Counted from the stretch's first letter, positions 23,894-33,436 are shown. The stretch is DNA of 64,000 bases from Bacteroidales bacterium (GCA_900769945.1 CAAGIO010000028.1:1-64000); one strand, 5' to 3'. Notes: a model not told the origin generated them from the sequence alone. Numbers and translations: made by a program.

Positions 23894-25024
23894 TCACCGC
23901 TTTACCTTATTATATATCTCTGCCAACGACTCCCCAATCTTTTTGGGTGAGTATCTCTCTTCTATCTGTGCCCTTAACGCCACAACATCATATTCATTGT
24001 GCCTTCCAATCATGGTGATAATAGCCTCCGCTAACTCTTCCGGAGCATTGGGCGATACGAGAATGCCGTTGCTGCTGTTCACAATCTCCGGTATCCCTCC
24101 TACGTTTGTCGCAATAACAGGAATACCGCACGCAAACGCCTCAAGAATCACAATGCCCTGTGTCTCATAATTGCTCGGCAACACAAGGAAATCGCCCGAA
24201 GCAAGCTCGTCAGCAATAGCCTGCCCCTCCAAAATACCGGTGAATACTAACCTCCTTGTATCGCAAATCTTTTTTGAATAATCTTTAATATACTGAAAAT
24301 CAATGCCGTCACCTATTAATACGCACTCAAAACTGATATTTTTGTTTTCAAGTATCTTTAATGCGTCAATAAGGCTTGTGATGTTCTTCGATTTGTTCTC
24401 AAAACAGCTAATGTGTATTATCTTCGGGATAGCGTTATTATGTTGCGTTGGCTTGAAAATGTTTGTGTCAACGATATTGGGAATGACAAAATAGTTTGGG
24501 TTTCTTAATCCGTGGCTGCGCATGGCTTTAGCTAAGAGCTCTGTCACGGTGGTGACGGCAGAAGCGTTTTTAACAACCGTCCTTGTGATATTTTTCCTGA
24601 TGATTCCGCTAAAGTCGTTGCCGGGAAGATAACGAGACCAATGCTCCGTAATGATATAAGGTGTCCCTCTTGTGATTTTCCGCCATAATGCTACCACACC
24701 GCATCGCGTCAAGATGTTGACATGTATGATGTCAGGCTTCCGTAACCGCTTGAAGCCGAGTTGGCAGGCTCTGAAATACCGTATAAAAGAGATGATTTTC
24801 GACTTGTGCCGCTTGAAATAAATCTTGACGGTGTCAATGCCGTTTATAGTCTCTTCGCATACTTCATATTTCTCGGAAATGCTGTCATCGTAATGAGCAT
24901 AAATCACACTGATGTCGTTGTATAACGCCGCCGCTTCAGCATGCCTTTGTACGAATAACCCGAACATCGGGTCGTAACGGTTAGGATACCAACGTGTTAG
25001 GAAGATAATATGTTTCCTATCCAT
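23894..25024 (-). CDS. Glycosyltransferase family 4 protein
   Basis: A 376-residue GT-B glycosyltransferase. The N-terminus HIIFLTRWYPNRYDPMFGLFVQRH is typical of GT4 enzymes that add hexoses to surface glycans. The donor-binding half has ITEHWSRY, PNIVDTNIF, FTGILEG, LVLPSNYETQGIVILEAFAC, and GIPVIATNVGGIPEIV with the conserved EX7E region. Substrates cannot be predicted. It is the last gene of the minus-strand operon that begins at parA and lies 7 bp behind lolA. Confidence 0.88.
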   Translation of the reverse strand: MDRKHIIFLTRWYPNRYDPMFGLFVQRHAEAAALYNDISVIYAHYDDSISEKYEVCEETINGIDTVKIYFKRHKSKIISFIRYFRACQLGFKRLRKPDIIHVNILTRCGVVALWRKITRGTPYIITEHWSRYLPGNDFSGIIRKNITRTVVKNASAVTTVTELLAKAMRSHGLRNPNYFVIPNIVDTNIFKPTQHNNAIPKIIHISCFENKSKNITSLIDALKILENKNISFECVLIGDGIDFQYIKDYSKKICDTRRLVFTGILEGQAIADELASGDFLVLPSNYETQGIVILEAFACGIPVIATNVGGIPEIVNSSNGILVSPNAPEELAEAIITMIGRHNEYDVVALRAQIEERYSPKKIGESLAEIYNKVKR

Positions 25025-25031
25025 AACGGCT

Positions 25032-25649
25032 CTATCTCATATCTATAACCTCAACATCAGGATAATCAGCTTCTTTGAACGTAAAGAAATCGTCGGATAG
25101 TGTCTGGTTTGTGACAAACTTCTTTATCACATATACGAATTTGGTGTTGTTCTCGTCAGAGACGGTTAGGTCTTTAAGCATCAATGTCTTAGCATCGATA
25201 GAGACAATTATTTTATCTACTACACCTGAGGAGAGAGATGACACTTCTATTGTCTTTATTTCGTCATTGTATTGAGAAAGAAAACGGGCGGAGATGTTAT
25301 CGTTGAAAGTGTTTAGTAATGAGAGGGGAGAGTGGTTATCTTCTGTGTTGACGTCGCTTACTATAACCTCTTGGTTGTCAGAGTCGTATGTCCATGACGT
25401 TACACCGTCGCAGATGATGAGCTGTCCCATTATGTCTAATTTATAGGCATCGCCCTTGAGGAATCCGGAGCCGTTTAATGTCTGGTTGATACCTGCCTCG
25501 CTGTTTATCATTGAGTATTCAAACTGAATCTCGATGTTGTCAAAGCCTTTTATTTTTTCTACTGCTGCCTTGAACAATGATTCTGCATCTTGAGCTTTTA
25601 AAGAGATACAGGCAAGGATTAGGATTAAGAAAGCTGATATTTTTTTCAT
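25032..25649 (-). CDS. LolA-like outer membrane lipoprotein carrier protein
   Basis: A 205-residue periplasmic protein with a signal peptide (KISAFLILILACISLKAQ). The fold is LolA-like: alternating strands such as IEIQFEYSMINSE, GSGFLKGDAYKLDIMGQLII and GVTSWTYDSDNQEVIVSDV, and then PLSLLNTFND. LolA carries lipoproteins from the inner to the outer membrane. Sequence identity across the family is low, so some members have other cargo. Its start overlaps the ftsK stop by four bases, a pairing often seen in Bacteroidota. Confidence 0.82.
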   Translation of the reverse strand: MKKISAFLILILACISLKAQDAESLFKAAVEKIKGFDNIEIQFEYSMINSEAGINQTLNGSGFLKGDAYKLDIMGQLIICDGVTSWTYDSDNQEVIVSDVNTEDNHSPLSLLNTFNDNISARFLSQYNDEIKTIEVSSLSSGVVDKIIVSIDAKTLMLKDLTVSDENNTKFVYVIKKFVTNQTLSDDFFTFKEADYPDVEVIDMR

Positions 25650-28210
25650 ATTAGTTCGTTGTTTTTAATATTCTCTTCTAAATCAAGGTCTTTTAGGAAC
25701 TGCTCTAAGGCAAATTCGGTAGCGACTTTCACTTCACGTTGTTTGCTGCCTGCGAACGGGCCGACGATGCCTGCTTTTTCGAGCTGGTCGATAATTCTTC
25801 CTGCCCTGTTGTATCCGAGTTTTAGTTTTCTTTGAAGCATTGATGTCGAGCCTTGTTGAGTCTGAACCACTATTCTTGCGGCGTCTTCAAAGAGAGGGTC
25901 TCGTTCGTTTGAGTCGTATGATTCTTTTGAGGAGCCGTCGTCTTGTTCGTCTGGGCATTCAGGGAGAAGGTAAGCTTCTGGGTAGCCTCTTTGTGAGCCG
26001 ATGAAGTCGCAAATAGCGTCAACTTCCGGGGTGTCGATGAAAGGACATTGCAGACGCACGAGGTCGCCTCCTGTTGACATCAGCATGTCGCCTCGTCCAA
26101 CAAGCTGTTCGGCCCCGTTGTTGTCGAGGATTGTGGCGGAGTCAACTCTTGATATTACGCGGAACGCTATTCGTGCCGTGAAGTTAGCTTTGATGTTTCC
26201 CGTGATGATTTTCACTGACGGACGTTGTGTGGCTATGATGAGGTGTATGCCTATGGCTCTTGCTAACTGTGCGAGTCGGGCGATAGGACCTTCAACCTCT
26301 CTTCCTGCCGTCATGATGAGGTCTGCGAACTCATCGACAACGAGAACGATGTAGGGGAGGAACCTGTGTCCTTCGACAGGGCTGAGGCGTCTGCTGATGA
26401 ATTTGGCGTTATATTCCTTGATGTTCCTTACACCAGCATCTTTCAGCAACTCATAACGGTTGTCCATCTCGATGCAGAGTGAGTTAAGAGTGCGTACTAC
26501 CTTGCGGACATCGGTGATGATGGCGTCCTCGGAGTCAGGGAGTTTCGCGAGATAATGACGCTCTATCTTCCTGAAAAGACTTAGCTCCACCTTCTTTGGG
26601 TCAACGAGTACAAATTTCAGTTCTGAAGGGTGCTTGCTGTAAAGTAATGACGCTATTATTGCGTTGAGCCCCACCGACTTTCCTTGGCCTGTCGCTCCAG
26701 CCATCAGAATGTGAGGCATCTTCGCGAGGTCAGCGACGTAGCTCTCGTTTGAGATTGTCTTCCCGATACCGAAAGGCAGCTCGTATCCGCATTTCTGGAA
26801 CTTCTCCGACCCTATGATGGCGCGCATCGACACAATCTGAGGCTTCTGGTTTGGCACCTCGATACCTATTGTGCCTTTGCCCGGTATCGGAGCTATTATC
26901 CTTATGCCGAGTGCCGATAGGCATAGGGCGATGTCGTCCTGTAATCCTTTAATCTTCGAGATTCTCACTCCCGCAGCCGGCACAATCTCGTATAATGTCA
27001 CGGTAGGCCCTATGGTGGCTTTTATCTTATCAACCTCAATGGAATAGTTCTTTAAGGTGTCAACAATTCGTTTCTTGTTGGCTTCCAACTCGTTACGGTC
27101 AACCACTGCGGTGCCGTCACCATAGTCTTTCAATAGGTCGAGCGGTGGCAGCTTGAATGATGAAAGCTCGAACTTTGGGTCATATAATGTGTCAAGACCG
27201 AAGTGCTCGCCGTTCTTATAAACCTGCTTCTCCTCTTTCTGCTCCTCTATCTCCATCTCTATTTCTTTTTCAACAGGCTCATTATCAACGATGTCGCTCT
27301 CCTGACCATTGATGTCCACTATCTCAGACTCCTCATCGTCTTCTCCTTCATTTGCGACATCTTCAGGCAAAGAAACTTTTTTTATAACGATAGGCTCTTC
27401 CTCTTTTATAACGATAGGCTCTTCCTCCTCATCACCGTCCAGCTCAAATCCGTCCGTGAGGTCAATCTCTGTGGCTTGTTCATCGGAAGGAGTAATCCTT
27501 GTATTGGCGGGTTTTGGTGCCGGTAGTTTTTCCGGCTCGTCAATAATATCAGCGTTGTCATCGTCATCTTCGCTCTCGTTTTCTGGCGCATCGGTCGTCT
27601 CACTTTTTTTTAGGAAGGTGAGCTTGATGTTGAAAGTGAATATGATATAGCTGACGAGTGTGAAGAAAAGAAGCAGTATCACTCCCGGAAGTCCTAAATA
27701 TTTTAATAGGAAAGAATAGCAGTATTGTCCGATTAAACCGTAATATAATTGGAATGGGATAGAGATGTTTATCGGTATGGTGCTGAAAATCATTGCGATA
27801 AAAATGGGAACCCAAATAAGCGACATGATGAGGTATTTCCATAATGTCCAAGGTTTTATGTATATTCTCTTGTCAACAAGGTTGAGTCCGAAGAGTGCTA
27901 CAAGGAAGATGAGATATAGTGTTCCGATACCGAACATTTTCTCGCTCATGAAATGTCCGATATTGTAGAGCCAGATGCCTCTTGGTGCGAATCCGAGGTA
28001 TGGGCTTGCGAATGCGATGAGCATAAAGACGCTTATCAGCACAAAGAATAGTCCGATACAAAACCTCAGTCTGCCATCGGTCTCTTTTTGTCTTTTCCCG
28101 ACCTTGCTTTGTTTGGTCTTCGTCTTTTTCTTTTTTTTCGCAGGCTCTTCTTTCTTGCTCTCTTCCACAGGAGCAGGCTTCACCCGTAATCTATTTTTGT
28201 TTTCAGTCAT
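25646..28210 (-). CDS. ftsK: DNA translocase FtsK/SpoIIIE
   Basis: An 854-residue septal DNA pump. The N-terminus holds four membrane segments (about residues 50-200). A strongly acidic linker follows (about 205-330) that contains a short tandem repeat. The motor domain has Walker A GATGQGKSVGLNAI and Walker B YIVLVVDEFADLI, with IIATQRPSVKIITGNIKANF. The C-terminal gamma winged helix (LQRKLKLGYNRAGRIIDQLE) would read KOPS-like DNA signals. It clears chromosome ends during division and activates XerCD at dif. It lies between lepB and lolA in one operon. Confidence 0.96.
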   Translation of the reverse strand: MTENKNRLRVKPAPVEESKKEEPAKKKKKTKTKQSKVGKRQKETDGRLRFCIGLFFVLISVFMLIAFASPYLGFAPRGIWLYNIGHFMSEKMFGIGTLYLIFLVALFGLNLVDKRIYIKPWTLWKYLIMSLIWVPIFIAMIFSTIPINISIPFQLYYGLIGQYCYSFLLKYLGLPGVILLLFFTLVSYIIFTFNIKLTFLKKSETTDAPENESEDDDDNADIIDEPEKLPAPKPANTRITPSDEQATEIDLTDGFELDGDEEEEPIVIKEEEPIVIKKVSLPEDVANEGEDDEESEIVDINGQESDIVDNEPVEKEIEMEIEEQKEEKQVYKNGEHFGLDTLYDPKFELSSFKLPPLDLLKDYGDGTAVVDRNELEANKKRIVDTLKNYSIEVDKIKATIGPTVTLYEIVPAAGVRISKIKGLQDDIALCLSALGIRIIAPIPGKGTIGIEVPNQKPQIVSMRAIIGSEKFQKCGYELPFGIGKTISNESYVADLAKMPHILMAGATGQGKSVGLNAIIASLLYSKHPSELKFVLVDPKKVELSLFRKIERHYLAKLPDSEDAIITDVRKVVRTLNSLCIEMDNRYELLKDAGVRNIKEYNAKFISRRLSPVEGHRFLPYIVLVVDEFADLIMTAGREVEGPIARLAQLARAIGIHLIIATQRPSVKIITGNIKANFTARIAFRVISRVDSATILDNNGAEQLVGRGDMLMSTGGDLVRLQCPFIDTPEVDAICDFIGSQRGYPEAYLLPECPDEQDDGSSKESYDSNERDPLFEDAARIVVQTQQGSTSMLQRKLKLGYNRAGRIIDQLEKAGIVGPFAGSKQREVKVATEFALEQFLKDLDLEENIKNNELI
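27381..27428 (-). repeat. 24-bp tandem duplication in the ftsK linker
   Basis: Two copies of a 24-base unit stand head to tail (27381-27404 and 27405-27428), differing only at the last base. They encode the repeated peptide EEEPIVIK in the acidic linker of FtsK. Such in-frame repeats can expand or contract by slippage without breaking the frame. Confidence 0.85.
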
Positions 28211-28216
28211 TTCTGG

Positions 28217-29731
28217 TTATTTTGGAAATTTTAAAAATCTGTCCCATCGTATTTTCCCGCTGTTCTTATCTATTGATAACCAAACAAATAGAGGCTTACC
28301 AATGATATGGTCTATCGGCACATAGCCCCAGAAGCGTGAGTCTTGTGAGTTGTGTCGGTTGTCGCCCATCATCCAATAATAATCCAAATTGAATGTATAT
28401 TCATCGGTTTCAATTCCGTTGATAATAATCTTATTGTTGTTGATATCCAATGTGTTATGCTCATAGGCTGTGATACATCTGTTGTAAAGAGCGATGTTTT
28501 CAGGCGATAATTTCACAGTAGCTCCTTTCTGAGGTATCACTATTGGTCCGAAATTGTCAACGTTCCATTTGAAGTGGGTGGTGTCGTTAGGGAATATTTC
28601 TTGTGATACTTCGGTGCCGGCAGGAGCAATAACTTTTGTAACATTGGATACGAATGTTTGTTTAGCGAAGGCTTCGGCTGTTGATGCGCTCATATTCAAG
28701 ATGAACTCGTTCTCGACTGGTGTTCTGTAACCCTCGCTGATACCGAATTTCTCAAGCATTTTCGGGTTGAGGCTGTTGCCTTTGATGGTGACGAGATAGT
28801 TGTGCTGCATACATTCCGGCTGGTAGCCTATCTCTCCGTTGATATACACTATTCCGTTGATAATCTGAAGTGTGTCGCCTGGCAAAGCGATGAGGCGTTT
28901 CACATAGTTCTCGCGTTTATCGACGGGGCGTGTGATGATTCTGCCGAAGTTTCTTTTGTCGTTATTGACGCGTTCTCTTCCGAACTGTCTGACGAGCTGG
29001 TAGTAGGTGACGTTGCTTTGATAAACCTCGCTCACGGTGTCGCCTGCCGGGAAATTGAATACTATAGGGTCGTTTCTCTTGATCTCGGAGAAGCCCGGAA
29101 GACGCAGGTAAGGAATCTGAGGATGCTCGATATATGACTTGGCTGTCTTTGACCAAGGTAAGGTGTGGTGGACGAAAGGCATGGCAATAGGGGTGTTGGG
29201 GAAGCGTGGCCCGTATCCTATCTTGCTGACGATGAGGTAGTCGCCTGTCATGAGCGTCCCCTCCATACTTGAAGAAGGGATGGTATATGCCTCGAACACG
29301 AAGGTCCTGATTATCAATGCCGCGAGCACAGCCCATAATATGGCGTCGAGCCAGTCCCTCACCCAGCCTTTAGCAGGACGTTCCGTAGTGTTTGGGTCAT
29401 GATACTCAACATTTTTCTTTGATAAAATGGGGAAATATATGAACGGGAACAGACCAGAGCATATTATCTCGCCTATGCCGAAGCGGTTGTAGCATTTGGC
29501 AAGCTCTATAAACATAAGTATCGCCATGAACATGTTCACGTATGGGAACAAAAGCAGCAGATAGCACCACCATTTGTTCCACCTTATTATCTTTGAGAGA
29601 ATGAATAAGTTATAATAAGGTATGAAGGCGTCTCTTCGTTTATATCCTGCTTTCTCGAAAAATACCGGGCAGAACGCTGTGAATAATGAGAATACAAGGG
29701 GAAGTATTATTATTGTTAATATCATGCTCAT
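28217..29731 (-). CDS. lepB: Signal peptidase I, enlarged form
   Basis: A 504-residue S26A signal peptidase. The N-terminus has extra membrane segments (about 1-90). The catalytic Ser is in TIPSSSMEGTLMTGDYLIV and the Lys base in VKRLIALPGDTL. Box E is GDNRHNSQDSRFWGYVP. The length is well above the usual 250-320 residues because of an insertion of about 150 residues between the Lys motif and box E (from YQPECMQHNY through NGIETDEYTF). This large type occurs in Bacteroidota. It removes signal peptides from exported proteins such as the C10 proteases, and it sits between dapB and ftsK. Confidence 0.94.
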   Translation of the reverse strand: MSMILTIIILPLVFSLFTAFCPVFFEKAGYKRRDAFIPYYNLFILSKIIRWNKWWCYLLLLFPYVNMFMAILMFIELAKCYNRFGIGEIICSGLFPFIYFPILSKKNVEYHDPNTTERPAKGWVRDWLDAILWAVLAALIIRTFVFEAYTIPSSSMEGTLMTGDYLIVSKIGYGPRFPNTPIAMPFVHHTLPWSKTAKSYIEHPQIPYLRLPGFSEIKRNDPIVFNFPAGDTVSEVYQSNVTYYQLVRQFGRERVNNDKRNFGRIITRPVDKRENYVKRLIALPGDTLQIINGIVYINGEIGYQPECMQHNYLVTIKGNSLNPKMLEKFGISEGYRTPVENEFILNMSASTAEAFAKQTFVSNVTKVIAPAGTEVSQEIFPNDTTHFKWNVDNFGPIVIPQKGATVKLSPENIALYNRCITAYEHNTLDINNNKIIINGIETDEYTFNLDYYWMMGDNRHNSQDSRFWGYVPIDHIIGKPLFVWLSIDKNSGKIRWDRFLKFPK

Positions 29732-29761
29732 AAGATGTGTAATTTGTTGTTTGTCAATATA

Positions 29762-30472
29762 TTATTTAATAATGTCGTCCATTGTGAAGATTCCTTTTTT
29801 ACCTTTGATAAATTCGGCGGCTATTACTGCCCCCATGGCGAATCCTTTTCTGTTGAAAGCCTCGTGTTTTAGCGTTATCCTGTCGCAGTCCGATGTGGCT
29901 GCAATCTCGTGTATCCCGAACACCTCTCCTTCTCTTATAGCGTTGACTCTCATGATGTTGTCGTCATCAGCGCCGTCAAGTTGCCAAGATGAGTATCTCT
30001 TGCAGTTTCTCACCGCGTCGTCAGCGAGTTTTACTGCTGTGCCGCTCGGCTTGTCGAGTTTGTGGATATGGTGTGTCTCTGTAATTCCCAAGTCGTAGTT
30101 GTATCTGTCGGCGAATTGTGCCAGCATGTTGTTCAGCCTGAAGATGAAGTTCATGCCTATGCTGAAGTTAGGGGAGTAGAACATGGTCTGTCCCTGCTCT
30201 TTGCATCGTCTTGACACCTCGTCAAGGTGCTGGTACCAGCCCGTTGTGCCTATCACTATGGGGATATTGATGTCGAAGCATCTGTATATGTTTGATAGTG
30301 CGGTTGCCGGAGTGCTGAACTCGATGACGACGTCGCACGATGAGAGCTCATTAATATTAGCGTTCCATTGGTCTTGGTTATCGATACGCAGGGCTATGTC
30401 ATGGTTTCGGGACAGTGCTGCTGTCTCCACCTCATGGCCCATTTTCCCGTATCCCGACAAAACAATTCTCAT
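29762..30472 (-). CDS. dapB: 4-hydroxy-tetrahydrodipicolinate reductase
   Basis: A 236-residue reductase of the diaminopimelate/lysine pathway that reduces HTPA with NAD(P)H. The N-terminal Rossmann start is MRIVLSGYGKMGHEVET. The catalytic region has GITETHHIHKLDKPSGTAV (His/Lys pair) and the nucleotide segment VVIEFSTPATAL, with IGTTGWY after it. The C-terminus FAMGAVIAAEFIKGKKGIFT is typical. The protein is short compared with E. coli (273) but normal for this phylum. It provides mDAP for peptidoglycan, and it lies 1 bp from the DUF5683 gene. Confidence 0.94.
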   Translation of the reverse strand: MRIVLSGYGKMGHEVETAALSRNHDIALRIDNQDQWNANINELSSCDVVIEFSTPATALSNIYRCFDINIPIVIGTTGWYQHLDEVSRRCKEQGQTMFYSPNFSIGMNFIFRLNNMLAQFADRYNYDLGITETHHIHKLDKPSGTAVKLADDAVRNCKRYSSWQLDGADDDNIMRVNAIREGEVFGIHEIAATSDCDRITLKHEAFNRKGFAMGAVIAAEFIKGKKGIFTMDDIIK

Positions 30473-30473
30473 A

Positions 30474-31100
30474 TCAGAAATTAATTATAAAACTTAATCC
30501 GGCGTTACACGATGTGAAGCAGCTGGCTGTAGAGTTGAATGCCGGGTTCCATGTTGGTTCAACTCTCATGGTAAGGTTGTCATCTACTTCGAAATAGAAG
30601 AAGTGGGCATCGACGGCGGCGTCCATTATTTGGATGGCGTACCAGGCGGCGGTGATAATCCAGCCTAACTCCATGTTGCGGCGGTAGTTGTCGCGTATAG
30701 AGATGAGGTTCGCCTCGGTATATTTTGATGCTTGCTGTTGTGCCTGCTCGCTCACGTTGGTCTTGGTGCCGGTCTTGAAGTCGTATGCGTCTTTGTAGAG
30801 CCGGTATCCGTTGTTGTTGGAGATGGCGAAATAGCATGTGGCGCCGAAGCCGGCATACACCACGGGCATCTTCCAGTATTTCTTGTTGTAGGCCTGTCCC
30901 GCCCCTGGGATGAGTGCGAGTAATGTCGCTTTCTTGGGGTCGTGAGGCTTCACTGTGGCTGCATTGGAGCTGAGGTTATCCTCTTTGTTTTTGATTATCA
31001 AGTTATTGCCTTTATTATTTGCAGGCATGATGGTGTCCTGTCCGCATAGAGTGTGCGTGGCGAGCAGCATGGTTACAAACAATATCAGCAGTTGCCTCAT
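30474..31100 (-). CDS. DUF5683 domain protein
   Basis: A 208-residue protein with a signal peptide (MRQLLILFVTMLLATHTLCG). The DUF5683 core is KKATLLALIPGAGQAYNKKYWKMPVVYAGFG, followed by NNGYRLYKDAYDFKT and membrane-like helices (LGWIITAAWYAIQIMDAAVDAHF). It is a Bacteroidota membrane family without an assigned role, regularly found right behind parB. That fixed position suggests a link to chromosome or envelope organisation, but this is only inference. Confidence 0.82.
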   Translation of the reverse strand: MRQLLILFVTMLLATHTLCGQDTIMPANNKGNNLIIKNKEDNLSSNAATVKPHDPKKATLLALIPGAGQAYNKKYWKMPVVYAGFGATCYFAISNNNGYRLYKDAYDFKTGTKTNVSEQAQQQASKYTEANLISIRDNYRRNMELGWIITAAWYAIQIMDAAVDAHFFYFEVDDNLTMRVEPTWNPAFNSTASCFTSCNAGLSFIINF

Positions 31101-31101
31101 A

Positions 31102-32007
31102 TCAGTTGCCGTTGTTAATGAAGTTTATCAGGCGTTCGAACTCCTCGTCGTTCTTGAAGTTTATCGTCAGGGAGCCTTTGCCCTTGCCGTTACGGTTTAT
31201 TTTCACCGCCATGTTGAGTGTCTTTGACAAGGAGGCTGCCTTTGTCTTGAATGCCTCGGGCACAACATTCTCCTGTTTCTTCTCTTCTCTCTTGCTGTTC
31301 TTGCCGAGTCCGCGAACAAGGGTCTCCACCTGTCTCACGTTCAGGTTCTCGTCAATAATCTTCTTGAGTATGATGAGCTGTTGTGTCTTATCCTCAATAT
31401 TTATAATGGCTCTTGCGTGACCCATTGTGATGTATCCGTCGCGTATGGCGATTTGTATCTCTGCCGGCAGTTTGAGGAGCCTCAGGAAGTTCGACACTGT
31501 TGAGCGGTCTTTGCCTACCTTCTCGCTGAGCTGGTCCTGAGTGAGTTTGCATTCCTCCATAAGACGCTGGTAAGAGATGGCTATCTCTATGGCGTTGAGG
31601 TTCTCGCGGTGGGTGTTCTCTATGAGTGCGAGTTCGAGCATCTGCTCGTCGTTGGCTACGCGTATGAACACTGGCACGGTTTTCAGCCCTGCTATTTTTG
31701 AGGCGCGTAGTCGGCGCTCGCCAGAGATGAGCTGGTATTTGTCGTAACCCATCTTACGCACCGTGACGGGTTGTATGACTCCCTGCTGCCTTATCGATTC
31801 AGCTAACTCGTTTAGCATGGCCTCGTCGAAGTCGGCTCGTGGCTGGAAGGGGTTTGTCTCGATTTTGTCGATGTCGAGCTCTGCTATTGCGCCTGCTACG
31901 TAGTTGCCGGAGATGTCGGCGGATGTGATGTCGGTCTCCGGGCTTTGAAGTATTGCGTCGAGCCCGCGTCCTAATCCTCTTTTCTTATTTTGATTCGGTA
32001 TTGGCAT
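31102..32007 (-). CDS. parB: Chromosome partitioning protein ParB
   Basis: A 301-residue ParB/Spo0J clamp. The N-terminal KKRGLGRGLDAIL patch (ParA contact), the CTPase domain (NPFQPRADFDEAMLNELAESI, GVIQPVTVRK, YQLISGERRLRASKIAGL, ENTHRENLNAIEIA) and the helix-turn-helix that reads parS (LTQDQLSEKVGKDRSTVSNFLR, then MGHARAII) are all present. It loads at parS and helps place SMC and segregate origins. Its start overlaps the parA stop by 23 bp. I did not find a parS site in the window. Confidence 0.96.
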   Translation of the reverse strand: MPIPNQNKKRGLGRGLDAILQSPETDITSADISGNYVAGAIAELDIDKIETNPFQPRADFDEAMLNELAESIRQQGVIQPVTVRKMGYDKYQLISGERRLRASKIAGLKTVPVFIRVANDEQMLELALIENTHRENLNAIEIAISYQRLMEECKLTQDQLSEKVGKDRSTVSNFLRLLKLPAEIQIAIRDGYITMGHARAIINIEDKTQQLIILKKIIDENLNVRQVETLVRGLGKNSKREEKKQENVVPEAFKTKAASLSKTLNMAVKINRNGKGKGSLTINFKNDEEFERLINFINNGN

Positions 32008-32776
32008 TGTCTATGTTGTTGCGGTTTAATATTTCTCTTGCGAGGTTGAGATGGTTTATTGCGCCTGTGCTTGCCGCATCGTGCATGATGATGGTCTGTC
32101 CGAAGCTCGGAGCCTCGCTAAGGCGAGTGTTAGTGTTTATTATGGTGTCGAACACCATGGATTGGAAGTGTGTCTTCACCTCGTCAACCACCTGCTTCGA
32201 TATCCTCGTCCTGCTGTCGAACATGGTGAGGAGTATCCCCTCAATGTCGAGGTTCGGGTTGAACCGCGACTGCACTATCTTGATGGTGTTTAATAGTTTG
32301 CCGAGGCCTTCCAATGCGAAGTATTGGCATTGTACGGGTATTATCACCGAGTCGGCGGCGGTGAGCGAGTTGACGGTGATGAGCCCGAGGGAAGGCGAGC
32401 AGTCGATGATGATGAAGTCGTACTCGTCTTTGATAGGGGCGAGGCAGTTGCGCATCATCTGCTCGCGCTGCGGCATGTTGATGATCTCTATCTCGGCTCC
32501 AACGAGGTCGATGTGCGCCGGGAGCAGATACAGGTTCGGCGTCTCTGTCTCCTTGATGATGTCGCGCGGGTTGATGCCGTCAATGATGCACTCGTATATG
32601 CTTGCGTCTATGTCCTTCGGATTAAAACCTACTCCCGATGTGGAGTTGGCCTGTGGGTCCGCATCAATGAGCAAAGTCTTGTGCTCTAATACCGCAAGAC
32701 TCGCTGCAAGGTTTATTGAGGTGGTCGTCTTGCCTACTCCCCCCTTCTGATTCGCTATCGCAATTATCTTTCCCAT
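31985..32776 (-). CDS. parA: Chromosome partitioning ATPase ParA/Soj
   Basis: A 263-residue deviant Walker ATPase. The P-loop is QKGGVGKTTTSINLAAS with the signature Lys; DADPQANST, IIDCSPSLGLITVNSLTAAD and QCQYFALEGLGKLL follow. It forms the DNA-bound gradient that ParB follows. It is the first gene of the minus-strand operon. A possible minus-7 box (TAATTTTG, minus strand, 32805-32812) lies 29 bp upstream. Confidence 0.96.
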   Translation of the reverse strand: MGKIIAIANQKGGVGKTTTSINLAASLAVLEHKTLLIDADPQANSTSGVGFNPKDIDASIYECIIDGINPRDIIKETETPNLYLLPAHIDLVGAEIEIINMPQREQMMRNCLAPIKDEYDFIIIDCSPSLGLITVNSLTAADSVIIPVQCQYFALEGLGKLLNTIKIVQSRFNPNLDIEGILLTMFDSRTRISKQVVDEVKTHFQSMVFDTIINTNTRLSEAPSFGQTIIMHDAASTGAINHLNLAREILNRNNIDNANTESK

Positions 32777-32804
32777 CGTTTTTTTATATGAAAATAGAAA
32801 CGTA

Positions 32805-32812
32805 CAAAATTA
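32805..32812 (-). promoter_or_regulatory. Minus-7 element upstream of parA
   Basis: TAATTTTG on the minus strand, 29 bp before the parA ATG. It would start the long operon down to 23894. No minus-33 box was found at the correct spacing. Confidence 0.4.
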
Positions 32813-32889
32813 TATAAAATTTTGCAATATATAGACGGTTTTTTTCTTTAAGTTTTCAACTTTTTAGGACGTTGATTCTCAACTCCCAT

Positions 32890-32920
32890 AAAAAAAGATT
32901 CCCGCGCCAAGGCAGGAATC
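32890..32920 (-). terminator. Terminator downstream of the DUF3276 gene
   Basis: On the minus strand a 9-bp stem (32912-32920 with 32897-32905, one G-U pair) and a 6-base loop are followed by seven Ts. It ends the DUF3276 transcript before parA. Confidence 0.75.
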
Positions 32921-32944
32921 CTCTTTATCTGTAAAACAATGTCG

Positions 32945-33310
32945 TTACTTGCTCTCAATCTCGCTGAACCAGTCGTCAACGTCTTCCTTGATGTCGAAGT
33001 CGCTGCTCTCGTCCATCGCTGCCGGCTCGTCAAAATATCCCTCTGGATATTCACCCGTCTCTATATAGTTAAAGGTGTCCTTCAGCGCGTTCATGAATTT
33101 CTCGAAATCCTCCTTATATAAGAAAATCTTGTGTTTCTCATAGAAGAATCGGTTCTGCTCGTTGCTGAAACGACGCTTGCTCTCTGTTATTGTGATGTAT
33201 TTCTCGTCACCCCTGGTTGCTTTTACATCGAAAAAATATGTGCGTTTCCCTGCACGTACCGGTCTCGAAAACAATTCCTCACGATTGTTCATCTTTTCAT
33301 TTTCTTCCAT
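32945..33310 (-). CDS. DUF3276 (PUR-alpha-like) nucleic-acid-binding protein
   Basis: A 121-residue member of the DUF3276 family, a Bacteroidota group with a PUR-alpha-type fold that binds DNA or RNA. The PUR repeat is visible in FSRPVRAGKRTYFFDVKATRG, YITITESKRRF and KIFLYKEDFEKFMNALKDTF. The C-terminal tail is highly acidic (ESSDFDIKEDVDDWF). Homologues are small and abundant and may regulate RNA or nucleoid structure, but the role is not settled. It is a single gene, closed by its own terminator. Confidence 0.85.
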   Translation of the reverse strand: MEENEKMNNREELFSRPVRAGKRTYFFDVKATRGDEKYITITESKRRFSNEQNRFFYEKHKIFLYKEDFEKFMNALKDTFNYIETGEYPEGYFDEPAAMDESSDFDIKEDVDDWFSEIESK

Positions 33311-33436
33311 ACTTAATCCTATTTTGATGTTAAAGAATTCGTGGCAAAAGTATGAAAAAATTAAATATCTCGATAAAAAACTTTGATTAATTCTTATTTT
33401 ACTCTTCGCAGCTCATTTATTTGCACGAATTTTATT

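Noticed and set aside
31953..32750. Plus-strand frame of 265 codons antisense to parA
   Set aside because: Its composition is rich in Ser, Met and Cys, as expected for an antisense reading of a conserved gene. The parA motifs are clear on the other strand.
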